Source: Fusarium oxysporum f. sp. lycopersici 4287 (lineage: Eukaryota > Ascomycota > Sordariomycetes > Hypocreales > Nectriaceae). From it: a DNA stretch of 64,000 bases. The notes under the pieces are model-generated. The model was not told where the DNA came from. It ran no database searches and saw only the letters and a list, made by a program, of their open reading frames with translations. The position numbers and the translations under genes are program-made. Each line of letters starts with the position of its first letter. Within the stretch, counting starts at the first letter, position 1. The stretch spans positions 106,499-170,498 of the forward strand of contig NW_017264846.1 of assembly GCF_000149955.1 (NCBI RefSeq), in the 5' to 3' direction. Below are positions 9,448 through 22,157 of this stretch, in pieces.

Positions 9448-11124
9448 ATGGAAGTGGCCGGGCTCGCCCTTGGGACAATCTCGCTTTTCCCGATCGTTCT
9501 CGAGTTGTTCCGAACAGTCACATCTCTAAGTGGCTTCGCCGAAACGTCTGTCATTCTCTTCCTACAACTGGACCTAGAACGAGAAGTGCTTTCTAGATGG
9601 GGTAGAGAAGTCGGTCTCTGTAGAGAAAATAATGGCTCCGGTAGTAATTGCCTTATACCCAGCGATCTACTCCCTGTCGTGCACGAGATCATCGCAGCCA
9701 TCGGCTATCTCCTCGCCGAAGCTACATCGGTGGACGACCGACCTCCCCGAACGGGCGGTAATGCATCGACCCTCGACGAAGCCTTGCGCATACTCAGATC
9801 CAAGATTGAACAACAACGCACTATAGGGATTCCCTTGAGACAAGCCTACCGGCGTCTACGGTGGGCTATTTTTAAAGAGGCACAGCTTAGGGAATTAATT
9901 GATGACATCCATAAATATAACAACGGCTTACATAACTTGGTTCCCAAGCCGGTGCAGGCTCGCTTGGATGGGTTACTCTTACAAGCGATTCTGTCCAATC
10001 GGGACCGGGCTGGACTTGAGGAGATTCGCGAGGCTTCCAGGGGCCTGAGGGGAGATCTCTCAGCCGCCGCGGATGTAATTTTACTCCGGGAAAGTCCGGA
10101 AATAGTTCCTCATCCATCAACAGCCGATCTAATGCTCTCGCGTTCGGGCTTCCCCTTCATCAACAAGGATATGTCGCGATGTTTGACGACTTACAGGCGC
10201 AAAATTGGTCGCGAGGTCAAGGAACTGCATGTCATGGTGGAGTGGAGGGGATACAAATGCGAATCGAACACCGAGAGAAAACAACGATTTCTTGCCACCT
10301 GTCTTGATTTAGCCAGGCTTCTCCATGCCAGTCAGAACCTAGCAGCATATCGAACGATGGACTGCTTGGGCATTCTTGATGACGTGGAATTCATGCCCAA
10401 CCATCGGATAGGCCTAGTTTACCGTGCCCCAGTCAACATGGCGGCGACTGCCAGTCGTTCCCCAGGCTCGGCTTCTGTCCAAGTACGCACTCTTCAAGAC
10501 CTCATCAATGACCAGGAGACCCAGTACCCGGACCTCGGTCAAAGATTCGAGCTTGCACAGTCCCTGTCTGTCGCACTACACCGTATCTTGGTATCACGGT
10601 GGTTTCACAAGAACATGAATTCTAGAAATGTTCTGTTCTTTAAGGAAAATGGGACGATATCTGTCGTCAATCCTTTCCTCTCGGGCTTCGACTATGCCCG
10701 ACCTAATTCACCTGAGCAAGAGACAATCAAGCCCGACCAAGACGAATTCAGCGATCGGTATCGCCATCCGCGCTACACTGACCCGGCCACTAGACAGGAG
10801 ATACGATACAGCCAGAGTTTCGACATATATAGCCTCGGAGTTCTGCTTGTCGAGATAGGATACTGGGAAACTGTGGAGAGTATTCAAAAACGTAAACTAC
10901 GGCACGGGAAAAAACACGCAACAACTTCACCGCTGCGCGATCTTCAAAGACATCTCAGTACCAAATGCATCGACTCTCTTGTTTTCCGTATGGGGAAGGT
11001 TTATGCCAATGCCACGAAGTTCTGTCTTAGTAGAGGCGACTCCTCAACCGAATGTGAAGAGGAGCATCTACTGAAGTTATTCAATAGTGATGTGGTGTCG
11101 GAGTTGGCAAAATGCAATGCATAA
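9448..11124 (+). CDS. HeLo-domain protein with C-terminal pseudokinase
   Basis: 558 residues from the ATG at 9448 (context CATCATGG); earlier in-frame ATGs would add a tail unrelated to the family. Residues 1-200 look like a HeLo domain: a Gly/Leu-rich first helix (GLALGTISLFPIVLELF), the LDLEREVLSRWGREVG block matching the LSRWG signature of HET-S-type HeLo, and a later helix with RWAIFKE. HeLo domains insert in membranes and cause cell death in fungal incompatibility. Residues about 290-540 resemble a protein-kinase C-lobe (FHKNMNSRNVLFF in place of the HRD loop, GFDYA in place of DFG, DIYSLGVLLVEIG) with no glycine loop or catalytic Asp, so a pseudokinase is likely. I see no intron. Domain naming is from motif memory. 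Confidence 0.78.
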   Translation: MEVAGLALGTISLFPIVLELFRTVTSLSGFAETSVILFLQLDLEREVLSRWGREVGLCRENNGSGSNCLIPSDLLPVVHEIIAAIGYLLAEATSVDDRPPRTGGNASTLDEALRILRSKIEQQRTIGIPLRQAYRRLRWAIFKEAQLRELIDDIHKYNNGLHNLVPKPVQARLDGLLLQAILSNRDRAGLEEIREASRGLRGDLSAAADVILLRESPEIVPHPSTADLMLSRSGFPFINKDMSRCLTTYRRKIGREVKELHVMVEWRGYKCESNTERKQRFLATCLDLARLLHASQNLAAYRTMDCLGILDDVEFMPNHRIGLVYRAPVNMAATASRSPGSASVQVRTLQDLINDQETQYPDLGQRFELAQSLSVALHRILVSRWFHKNMNSRNVLFFKENGTISVVNPFLSGFDYARPNSPEQETIKPDQDEFSDRYRHPRYTDPATRQEIRYSQSFDIYSLGVLLVEIGYWETVESIQKRKLRHGKKHATTSPLRDLQRHLSTKCIDSLVFRMGKVYANATKFCLSRGDSSTECEEEHLLKLFNSDVVSELAKCNA

Positions 11125-11667
11125 TGACCAGTTTACAGGGTTACAACTTTGAGGAGGCTATAGTTTGAAGAATGTAGACGAATGCCCAGTCATATGGCAG
11201 GAAGCAGCGTCATCATCACGGTTCTCCTTCAAATTCGGACTAAAACAGCTCACTTGGTGTAATCGGTCAGAGGCTAATTGAATTTGGAAAACGCCTGCGA
11301 CTCGACAATACAGAACAGGTTACATCTGAGAGAAATGGCCCTAGAGGTCTTCAATGGGAAATCTACTTCCATTGGTTATCCAGCTCGCATTCGCAACATT
11401 ATGTAGCTCCCATGCCGGAGATTTCCTAACCTTGATAATATAATTGAAACATTCAAGACCCAACATAAGTCCAACGCACTAAAAGCTAAAAATCCATGAG
11501 GCCATTGGCAAGAGAAAGTAGAGGCGCCAGCCTTGGATTGGCTGCCTGAACCAACTGTTAGGCAGGACCGAACGAGATACCAGCTAAGATACTGCACGTT
11601 TGCTGTGTGGTTCCACGCTTCTTGGCTTAACGATCAGTTTGTTTAGAGTTCCACACCAACACAACAC
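11125..11667. other. Tail-to-tail intergenic region
   Basis: 543 bases between the 3' ends of the HeLo gene and the first kinase-ankyrin gene. No gene or repeat recognised; it must hold both terminators. Confidence 0.6.
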
Positions 11668-14600
11668 TTAAACGCTCCCTCCCCCACTCTCATCCATCAG
11701 CTCCGCCAACTTCGAACCGACCACAGGAAGACCCCTCAACTTCCCCTGGATCTTCCCATATAAATCATTTATCATATCCTGCGTAAGCCTCAAGCCCCGA
11801 CGGCCATCACCAAACTGTTCATGAATGATCCAGTGGGTGATCAGAGTCAATGCCGCTCTCGAGGCTAACACCTGCGGGCCCGTGTGTTCCAGCTCTAAGA
11901 ACGATGGCAGCTAGGCGCAAAAAGAGTGGTGCCAGCGAGGCGAGGTTGATGTCCAGATTACGCCAGGTTTGTGTAGCTTCTATGATTGTTGTATCTTCGG
12001 GGTCCGAACTCTGGCACTCGCCGGTTACTAGACCTACACTTCCGGCAAACTCGGTCTCGACGAATGGATTCTGTTTAATTTCCTGAGTATCAAAACTTAC
12101 ATATACCTAACGCGATCTTACCTCGAAGATTGGCTTCGACACAGCTGTGAATGGGTCAAGGCTCGTTATAATAAAATACTCGGCACTCCCTTGCATTAAA
12201 GCTGCAATGTCCGGCGGATTGAGGATTCTCTGGTAAAAGCTAACCACATCCGACTCCTGATAAGTCGCTGTCCCATGACTTCCAAAGTACTCGAGGCCAC
12301 TTGTTAGAGCCTTGATGTAGAGCCCGATATTCTAATTCAATTAGCCTGTGCTATAGGTCCCAAGAAGATGGATATTAAACGTGTAGTCTTACAGAAGGGT
12401 TAAAATTGCTGGAAAGCTTCTGGTAATCCACCTTTGGGAGCCCCAAGAGGCTGTACTTGGCTTCAGAACCCCTCTCCTGAAGCACACGGACAATGCCTGC
12501 CCAATCTTCAATTGCCTTCCTTGTCAGCCTCGATTCTCGAGTGTTTTCAGTTTTTCTTTGCAAATATTCGACGCGGCGCAACATCATCTCGGCAAGGGTG
12601 ATCGCATTAGTGACACCGAATGCGTTTGTATCAGCCCCATCCTCCAGTAACAGGATGACGAGTTCTTGATGTCCGTAAAGGACCGCGAGCATAAGCGGAG
12701 TAAAGCCAAAGCGATCTAATTTGTTAATCCAAGGTCCGTAAACACTCCGATGAATCATGAGCTCCCTCCATAAACTCATGAGGCGCGATTTGGCCATGTA
12801 TCGTCTATTTGACGCAGCCACGACATGAAAGACGTTTCTTTCCACCTGTCTGCAACAGAGTGGATCAGGTAGCTGTTTCGTTGCGGCTTCCCGGAGAAAG
12901 TATTTAATTCTGTCCAATGGCAAACCGGGCATTTGGAGGAATTTCCCAAAGCTGGTGATACCATCGCCGTTACATGAGTCCAAAATGGCCCCTAGCTCAA
13001 CCAGGCGGTCCGCCATCGAGAAGAACCCTTCTAGGATTGCTAGCTCTAGAGCGGTCCGTCCATAAGAGTCTCGGAGACTGAGATCGACTCCAGCCATACA
13101 AATCTCTTCAACAATAGCCAGGTCTCTGTGGCCGGCGGAGGCAGCAAGGTGTAGGAAAGGGAAGCCGTTCACCTCTCCTTTCAGCACCTCTGTAGCATTA
13201 TGCTGAAGAAGCACGCGGACTACCGACAGGTTTCCTCGCAGAACTGCTTTCCAGAGCGGGTATTTTGTGACCTGCGGCTGTATACTGCGTTTAAGGCAAG
13301 GGAAAAGCTCGGGGTAGGAAAATATGAAAGTCAAGAGCCAGGGGTAACTACATTCCGCCGCAATGTCGATAACGTCGCTTCTCCCAGCCCATGAGCCCGT
13401 CGGCTTCGGCCACATTCGAACGCCCATTTCATGAAGCAGTTTGACAGTTTCGTTCATTGCATCTTGGTACCGGGAGCCGTGGATCCTCATGCGATCGACT
13501 CTCAGACCCGGATCCAGTGCTGCCATGAGATAGTTCTCGCCATTTACCGTGGCTGGGTCAACACAGTTCGGGTCGCAACAATGGCAGACCGACACTGAGC
13601 ATCCGTCTACAGAATGAGACGCGGTAAGCGCTGGCCAGAGGGGATAGCGCTCCACTATCATTCGCATGACGTCAACAAGGTTCAGTTGAACTGCTAAGCA
13701 GAACGCTGAATATGTTGGGCCGTTGGTTGTCCTTGGATCATACCACTTGTATGGGTTCAAGCCGGGCCTCTTAAGAAGAGATTCGACGGCAGGAATGTTA
13801 TTCCTGCTAATCGCAAAATGCAATGCGGTTTTCCACTCCACGATCTGGCCTTCGACTTCATTTAGCAGCCAAATTGCATCGTCATCCCGACCATGCCTTG
13901 CCAGGGTGTAGACGATTCTGTAAATACAATCGCCACCCTGAGAATCATAAGCGGGTAGGCTATGAGCAATTTCTTTGATAACGCCCATTTCGTACTCCGG
14001 TTCGTCTAGATTGATGCTTTCTGTCGCACTTTGGCCCCGGCTGGAGGAAGGAAGATCCAGTCTGGCGCGCAGCTCAATCAGAGCGTATGGATCCCCAGTC
14101 AACGCACAGCTCCTCAATGCGTCAAGCAGCCCTTCGCCGTCAAGTGCCGCTTCTTCTGGCCAGAGAGCTTCTCGTACGTTGCCGTCAAAACAAGCGTGTA
14201 CATGTGTGTGGTCCAACCAATTGTACGCTTTGGTGGATCTCTCTGCGTCTGTATAGTTACCACATCCGTTGAGCAAGGCGTTGGCAATCTGGAGAGCCAG
14301 CTGCTTGTTGATAGGGCGCTCCTGAGCCATGATTTCCCATTCGTGTATGACGTTGTTTTGAACACAAATTGGGTACGTCTCAAGCCTTTGGACGCTTGCG
14401 CAGGCCTACCTCCGTTGTAAGCTTGAATTGGATTACTGGATTATCGCAACTTACCTGGACAGAGTCAAAGGGAGGTATTGGGGAACGAAACAACTCTCCT
14501 TCTTCTATTGTTTGGTCTGTTTCCAACATGATAGCCATTATTGAGCGTCCATCTCTATTTCTTGGGTCAATGGCTAATCCAAACTGCAAGAGCTTATGGA

Positions 14601-15860
14601 TTTCAAGTCGGTCGACGCCCTGGCGAGCGTTCTGAGACAGCAAGAACGTAAGTTCTGCAGAATAGCGCTCTTGCTCAACAAGGTCTTGCTGTCCATCACC
14701 GCCAAGCCGCCCCCTCAAGTTTCGGGACCAGAAGAGAACATCTGGTCCTTCGATAGCAGCACCGAAGACAACCAACACATAGCTGTAGATATCGGCACTC
14801 ATAATATCACTCAACGGGACAAGATTATCTCCATTGCGATGACATTCAGGGGCCGCCCAAGGGTGTGTGCCTCTGGGGAGTTGCAGTCTGTCCTCTAGGT
14901 TTTGGCCGTATCTCGCGGACTGAAAACCGCCAAGCTTCGCACTGAGTTTTCGCTTCTCGCTATCCCACAAGATGTAGATATTATCCGGCTTGATATCACC
15001 ATGTGCTATCAAGCAAGCATGGTGTAAGTGGAAGAGGGCATAAGCTATGTCGCGAAGCAGTGGCTGCAGAATCTGGAAGCTGACGCTTGGCCGATTTAAG
15101 ATGAAGTCAGATAAAGTTCCTTCAGTAGCATACTCCTGAACCATCACCGGCCATGACATGTTGTGGTTCTCTCCATCTTGTTCGAAAAAAATCGCGTGCA
15201 GCCGTACGATATGTTGGTGGTCTTTGATAGGCGAGTGACAGAGGATGAGGGCCTCACGGAGGAATTCCTGATGCCTCTTGCGACGGTCATACGTGTCTGG
15301 GATAGATTCTTCTCTATCACGAATGCGTTTGAAAACTACAGCCTTGCAGCTTCTGTCCTGTAGGTCGAGGCATTGCCTCATCTGCTCCGTGAGCTCTGAT
15401 ACTGCTATCGTACCCGCCACTCCTTTACTTAACTGATCAATGCGAAGTGCGGCACTATTTCCGAGCCATATCGGGTTTGTCCAGGCGCCGATGTTTTGGG
15501 CGAGACTGAGGATTGGTCCAGTACACAACAGATCGGCAACGACGGCCTTCCGTCGAAGCGGATCGCCATCTACATCGGAAATTTGGACATATGATGCAGG
15601 GTACGAAGAGACTTGCCTGATAGGCAGAGGATGGTCGGACACATTTGAAGTTGCCGAGTCCGAATAGTGGCAATCTTCGATGGCGCCTTCATATCTCATC
15701 TCCTTCAGAGTGTCAATGAAACGATCATAACGTTTTTAGGATGAGGGGGGCGTACCGTGTCATCTAGAGCATCTTCCAGAATCTTGCTGTTTGCTGACTT
15801 AAAGCTTTCGCAATCGCCGTCGCTCTGGTCGTGGTAGGAGGGAAATTCGAGTGATTCCAT
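11668..15860 (-). CDS. Kinase-like/ankyrin-repeat protein 1 (probable pseudokinase)
   Basis: Six exons fit one frame: 15860-15756, 15702-14455, 14405-12393, 12331-12122, 12070-11962 and 11894-11668, with introns of 49-67 bases and GT...AG ends (mostly GTAAG or GTACG). They total 3,912 bases, 1,303 residues. The kinase-like region covers about residues 130-400: VVFKR with the beta-3 Lys (about 160), HGDIKPDN catalytic loop (about 269-276), and WAAPE. The DFG motif is replaced by LGGFQ, so the Mg-binding Asp is missing. After an intron come ankyrin repeats, clearest in the last third (GRTALELAILEGF, GFTPLMLAVLYGHQELVILLLEDGAD). The C-terminal 200 residues are unassigned. It stands head to head with kinase-ankyrin gene 2. 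Likely a cytosolic receptor or scaffold of the fungal NLR-like type (inference). Confidence 0.82.
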
Positions 15861-17324
15861 TCTCCGTAAAGATCAACTAAACAAGAGTTGAAAGTTGTAA
15901 AAGGAAATTCTCCAAAAGATCAGCAGCTCCGGAGTTGTTTGAGCAACTCGCGATGGTAAGTTCGAGCAAACGTGGGTGTACAAGACAGCCTCGTCAGACA
16001 GCTGACCGCAGCTGGCTCGAAGGACAAAATGGATAAACTACAGGGCGACTGACAGGGATTTCCCGGTGATTCGCCGGACTTATCAGTGCTCATCATATGC
16101 GGCAGCCTATAGAGGTCACTGTTGCAAAACCCAAGAAGCATGCTCTAAATGACAAAATGGGTTAGCACCTGACCTAACTCAGCCATTGAACTAAGGAGCC
16201 CCTATTAATAGCTGTGAGTGACGTGCACACCTCTGCCCGTATTAAGGAGAACCGATCTACCGCCACTAAAAAGAACCCGGTCTAATCCCAGAAGCAGAGT
16301 CTAGACTTACTTTTATGGATAAGCCTTATTTATGCTAACTTGTTTTTTCAACCTGCGGCTGAATTATGATATGACATGACAGCTGAGAGTGGTAATACAA
16401 GTCTGTTCTCAAAAAGCCACTTCGTTTATAATGACGTTACGTAACTAACTCTAGACTAACTACCTATCCCTTTAGTGGACATAGCCCTTCAATACGTATC
16501 ACGCCCCACTTGACCCCGTGTTCAATATTGCTACAAGAGCTTACCCCAGTATAGGGTCAGAAGACTTGTCACCCTCCTATAATAGCTCGACTTTTACCGC
16601 ATATAGATAAGTTCACAGTGACTACAGGGCTTATTTATACACATTCGATGCGTACTACCTGATTAGCATATTTTGATTGGATAGACTCCCCTGTCGTAGC
16701 TATTCTAAAGGGCTACAGTATACTGGCTAAAGTTATGGCAGACTATACTAAGTGTTAGATTGGCGGCTGGGAATGGGCTCCACTTCCCTTATTGCAATAT
16801 TATTCTTGTATCCAAAAGAGGGGTGAAACCCCTCTTTGAAAGACTGATCAAAGAATCAAGTGGACAATAAAATAACATCACAACATTCTGGTCCACACTT
16901 GGATACACTCACCCCATCGTATTCGTGCGTATCTAACACTAAGTTGTCAACCCCTTCCTCAACTAAGCGCCCGACATAGCGGGGTAGTGAGACATGTGGG
17001 ACCGACAGCAGGCAACAAGCTCGATAAACCTGACGGATGAATGAGCTTTTGTGCCAGCCGTCACTCAGCGCCTGTCGTTATGATAGTCTTCTACGCTACA
17101 AGTCAAGGGTGGGGGGCTGAAAAACGCCCAAGATAAAGGGGCGTCTGGGCACGCCCGAGCTTGCTGAGGTAAGGAAAACTCGGTGCGATGACCAAGACGA
17201 ACGTAGCCTCACCTCCAGGCCAGCGGGGCAGGAGTTCTTGCTTTTACTCCTACATCAACTCTCAAGGTCATCTCCAGCCAAGACGGTGGTACTTGCTTCA
17301 GCGTGTACTTTGGAGCTTGCCTTA
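15861..17324. promoter_or_regulatory. Shared divergent promoter region of the two kinase-ankyrin genes
   Basis: 1.46 kb between two divergent starts. The first 300 bases hold no convincing ORF. 16,200-16,800 is AT-rich. A perfect hairpin lies at 16815-16837 and copy C of the dispersed repeat at about 16,945-17,125. No specific promoter element can be assigned. Confidence 0.55.
16945..17125 (+). repeat. Dispersed repeat, copy C
   Basis: Shares with copies A and D the blocks TCAACTAAGCGCCCGACATA, GCGGGGTAGTGAGACATGTG, GACAGCAGGCAACAAGCTCG and GGGGGGCTGAAAA. It ends about 200 bases before the start codon of kinase-ankyrin gene 2, in the sense orientation. Confidence 0.8.
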
Positions 17325-20300
17325 ATGACACTGGAGATGGACACCAACATGACCGCCTCGACCTACAGCCAGTGTGGCATCACCGATCGAAGCGTCGCGA
17401 GCTCAGCCAGCAACGGTTCTAAAGAGCTCGAGACAGATGATCATTACCAGGTTTTCCTGTCGATCCAAAGAATGCTTCGAACATTTTCCGAAAATATAGT
17501 CGAATTCCCCGACAAATCCGGCTGGACGCATAGGATAGAACAACCCCTTGGTGCTGGGGGCTGTTCCTCTGTATCGCGAGTACTTGGTAAACATTCATGG
17601 GGTAGAAACCCCATGGCTTTCAAGCGTGTACTGCCCATTCTCTATGAATATGGGGGGCGGAATACCAAGGAGGAATTCACGGTACTCCTAAATGAGCTAC
17701 GAGTCTGCTCGGTGGCCAGAGTGCGCACCCACCCGAACCTCAACACCTTGAATGGGGTATCGTTTGAACCAATGGACCCAGGTCCAGATCCGACCTTATT
17801 CCCTGCGTTGATCCTTGACCCATCACCATTGGGCAATTTGCTCAATCTTATCTCTGACCCATTTCGAATGGTTGACGGACCCTACTGGGAATGCAGCGTT
17901 GATGTTGCAAACGGTCTGAAAGCACTGCATGAGAACGGCATCGTACATGGAGACATCAAGTGCGAAAATGTATTAGTGTTTGCGGAACCAGAAAATGCGA
18001 TTCGTCCCTTTTGTGCAAAGTTGACGGACTTTGGCTGTTCCATGGTTTTGGCAGAAACCGAACCATACGCCATGTTGAAGGGCCGCACGATGCCTTACGA
18101 CGCACCGGAGGCTGATAGAATTATCCCGAAGCATATTCTTCCCTTTTCAGATGTCTACTCCTTCGGCCTGTTGGTCTGGCGCGTGGCCCTGGATGGAGCC
18201 GATCCCTTTACTGATCCAAGATACTGGGAGGAATTGATAGACGGGGAGAGACACTACAGGAAGTCCAATATTCGCGAAGCAAAGAAAGGCGAAGGCCTTT
18301 TGAATTACGCCTTATCAACTATCAGGGACCCCGATCTTCAGCATGCGGTCGAGACGGCTGATGCCTTCTGCGAGATCTTGAACATAGCACTCCGGGCCAG
18401 GCCAGAGAAGAGGGACCTGGATCGAATCCTTCTCGCCTTTGCCAGGAACAAGAAGTAAGTATTTCCCCTAACTAGCCCCATCTTATCATATAGTAACTAA
18501 CCGCGTCCGTGTAAGCAATTTCAAAACAAGAGACTTCGGCTTGAGCAGCACAGGTGGTTACATCCTTAGGCAATTCGTGAAAGCGGAGATCGGCGCCTTG
18601 ACAGGAGCTTCTGAATCCCAGTTAGGACTTAGTCGATGGCAATCACTTCCAGACACTGCGCGGTCCAAGTATGCTGCTATTCAAGCCTTGGAGCAAGACG
18701 ACATAGATTTCCGGGGTCTTCACTTCACCAGACACTCGAGGGTGTTTCGATCAGTCCAGAAGCTGCTGAAATCTTCGGAAACCCTTCTTTCGGTTCTGGG
18801 TCAGGATGTTCCTACATTGGAAACTATCGCTCCAGATTCCACAACTCACCACAATTCCCTGCTTCCACCGACAGATTTGTTGATGCGCCTAACTCTCAAA
18901 GTAAAGGCGCATGCTGAACGACCCGGGTTAAGATTACTCTTAAGTCGCTCGCATCTTTCCGCAATAAAAGGTAGCCATCGAGCTCTCCGATCGCACTTAT
19001 AAAGTCAGAATTGCTAACATGCTTTCTAAAGACTTTGCGGCTGCACAGCGTGCGGCAGCCGATGAATGCCATAGAATGGCCGATTTCTTGGTCTCTTTAC
19101 CACCCGGAATAGTCTGTGGCAATATCTTCCCTTTCGTTCCTACCGAACCAGGGTTGCTAACCTACGATCTCGGATTTGTTAGAACAAACAGCATGCGTGG
19201 CTGGAACCCTCGCTGACCCTTGGATCATTTGACGAACCGGGTGGGTTGGCGACTCACGATTCTGCTTCATTGAACGAACCAACCAAAACAGCCTCACCGC
19301 TCTTAATGAATGAACCTTTGGTAAGGTGTCTGCCGAGGTTATACCAATTAACGAAAGCTACTGATACCTGCATAGGTCGCCGGATTGGACTTCGACCTCC
19401 TATTATCCTGCGGCCTCCCTTTCACTATCCAGAAACAGATATATGCTGCTCTTTCCATCCGTATCGGATGCGTCCGCACTTCCGACCCCTCCTACCCAAG
19501 ATACATGGTAGAGAAAGCAATATGTCACCTTCTTGGCTTTGGCGTCGCGAAGAACCACGAAATATATCTGTCGGCGCTTGCCGAATGCTACGAATTAGGG
19601 TATCGCCCGGCCCAAGTCATCCTCCAACGAGTTCACGCCGCCCTCGGCATTGCCCTTCCGCAGAATGCGTTGACTTCGCGTGTCTTCAATACAGTGGAAG
19701 ATGCCGAGTCGCCTGTACGGAACGCACAATGTGAAACAGAGAGCCTTTGTTGTCATCTTGGGGCTGAGGCAGTCGGCGACAATCTTCACGATGCCGCAAC
19801 GAGCGGCTCAATCTCAACCGTTGTTGAACTGCTTGCTGAAGGCTCCTCGAATATCAATTGTCAAAACGCTGCTGGAGATACGCCTTTACTTTGTGCATGC
19901 CGATCCGGCCATGCCGACGTTGTCGCCTCATTACTGGACGCTGGCGCCGATGCCGGAATCGTGAACGCTCTGGGAGAGTCTCCGCTTCATTGGATTGTCA
20001 GGGTGGAGGCTCGCGAGATGTCCGCTCTTACGGCCCGGTTGCTAGCCCATGGAGCGAGGGTTGACGAGGTAGCTAAAGTCAACCACGGGCCATCCCCAGA
20101 CGTGGCAAATGACTGTCTGGTTGCAGGGACTGCAATCCATCGTGCGGTTGCGCATGGTAATAAAGACGCGGTCCAAGCTCTTCTGGCGCAAGACGCTAGG
20201 GCAGACATCGATGGCGGCCCAATTATCGTCTATGATGGGCATAGTCGGATGTGCGATCCGATTCAACTCGCATGTATGTCACACGAGGCGGAGATTCTCG

Positions 20301-21775
20301 AAATGATGCTGGATGTCACCCCGTTTTACCCGATCAACGCAAGCTGTGAATCAGAGGTCGGTCTACTGTACTTTGCTATACAGTGTCAGAATACGCACCG
20401 AAGAATGGTCAGACATGGCTCAGACTTTTATTATCGTATGCTGGCTACCATCGACCTTCTCGTGCGCCGCGGGTCGACGAATCACGTTCGCGGTGACGGC
20501 CTCACGGCACTACATCTAGCCGCAACTCACGGCACTGCAGACATTTTAGAGCACCTGTTAACATTGCAGCCGTTTGTTGGCGATATCACCACGCTGGTGG
20601 AGGGAAGGTCCCCGTTGCACTGGGCCATCGTGTTGGGTGACGAGGTCAAATTCGACATTCTGGTACATCACGGCGCTGACACGCTTCATTCATGTCCTGC
20701 AAGTTGGCTCTACAAGGCAGATATACCAATTCTCGAGCTTGCAACACGTACTATGCGGAGCGACTTCTATTTTGTTAAACGACTTTTTAAGATAAATGGA
20801 GATCTTCCACAGAGAGAGAAAGACGTGGCTCTGCGCACTGCATTCGTCACACGCCAATTCGGCCTTGCGGAGTTTTTACTGAAAAGGGGCGCCGATATAA
20901 ATGCACAAATTCGCCATACGACGCTGCTTGAAAGTATTCTACCGCGGAGAGGCCTCGGTCTCGATGGAGTCGAGAACTACATCTCTTTGTGCAGAAAGTA
21001 TTCCCTGGAAGCTGATGTCGTTGTGATGCCTGAAACCGGGGATACCGCCCTTCATTGTGCTGCGGGCATTCTGCCGCTGCCCTCCGAGGACAGGTACTCT
21101 CGACTTTACACTCTACTGTTTGAGCTTTTTCCCTGCAAGTCCCATCTGGAAGCGAGGAACTCTAGGGGATTCACACCTCTTCACATGGCGGCGCTTTTCC
21201 GTAATGTTGTAGCTATCAAAGCCTTTGTTGAGGCTGGAGCAGATATCAACAGCATGGCGCTGTTCGAGGGAGTCCCCGTTGGACCAACCCTGAAGGACCT
21301 GGTATTCACCGATATATTTGCACCGAACCCCCTTTACGACTTTGATAAACGCAGCCGCAGAAAGGGTGATCGTGCGCAAGGGGAAATCATTGACCTTCTG
21401 AAATCATCAGAAATTCGTACCCGCGCAAAACGCAGCAAGACATTGCGGAGTCAATTCCGCAGGAATGCAAGTCCGCGAGAAAAGAGAGTATCGGACTTTG
21501 TTAGTGTCATGACGCTGCTTCCGGAGAGTCTCCCCATGGGATTTGAAGTATCGATGATGGAGAAAGTGTGCGACTTGCTAAATATGGGAGCGGATGAGGA
21601 ACTTGGGGAACTTGTTCGTGAGCTAGAGGGTTCCATGGTAGAGCATGGAAGGAGCGTCCAGTGGACTAATTTAGAGAAAATCCGGTTTCTGGATCACCAG
21701 GGGAAGGCTGCCCTAGAGAAGATCGGTATTCTCGACCTCTATGAGGATATAGATGAAGCAGATTCAACGTCGTAA
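17325..21775 (+). CDS. Protein kinase/ankyrin-repeat protein 2
   Basis: Best model has five exons: 17325-18454, 18516-18900, 18971-19111, 19183-19320 and 19376-21775, 1,397 residues. The second exon could instead start at 18531, and the donor at 19112 (GTCTGT) is weak. The kinase is intact in its key residues: GAGGCS loop (about 76-81), AFKR Lys (about 100), HGDIKCEN (208-215), DFG (235-237), and PEADR in place of APE. The long last exon carries ankyrin repeats from about residue 750 of the whole protein (GDTPLLCACRSGHADVVASL, GLTALHLAATHGTADILEHL, GFTPLHMAALFRNVVAIKAF). The last 150 residues are charged and helical. Paralogous in architecture to the divergent neighbour, but with a complete active site. 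Role: probably ligand-sensing through ankyrins and signalling through the kinase (inference). Confidence 0.84.
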
Positions 21776-21892
21776 GACCTAGGCGTAAAGAACGGAAACT
21801 TATTATGCAGTACCCCTCCACCGGTAAGACCCCTCCACCAGGTTAATATCCCTTTAATAATTATTCAAAAGCTATAGATAAGATTAATAGTA

Positions 21893-22070
21893 ACGTACAT
21901 GATAAGCGGGTGCAACAGACAAGCGAGTGCAACAAAATATCCCGCAATTTACATCTTCTCAACTTAATCAATTAATGTTCAACCACCAAATATGTCAGAT
22001 CCAAATATTGAGGCTAGGATTCTTCTTGTACTTCGTGCCCTATCAACCATTCAGAAATGATCTACTGTAC
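21893..22070 (+). mobile_element. 5' terminal fragment of a Fot1/pogo element
   Basis: Begins with ACGTACATGATAAGCGGGTG after a TA, matching the reverse complement of the right end of the pogo element near 58,444. It then encodes MSDPNIEARILLVLRAL, the first residues of a pogo transposase, and breaks off after 'IQK'. The rest of the element is gone. It is followed by a short sequence also found at the end of the OrsD gene near 39,900. Confidence 0.8.
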
Positions 22071-22157
22071 GCAGTCGTGGTGGTAACATGACAGGATACA
22101 ACAAAACTGGTCCGTGCACGATAACAGTCCTGTCCGTGCACACACTCTTATCCCTAT

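Noticed and set aside
15920..16141. Small gene upstream of kinase-ankyrin 1
   Set aside because: Cys-rich 73-residue frame with no similarity to anything recognised, in the promoter region.
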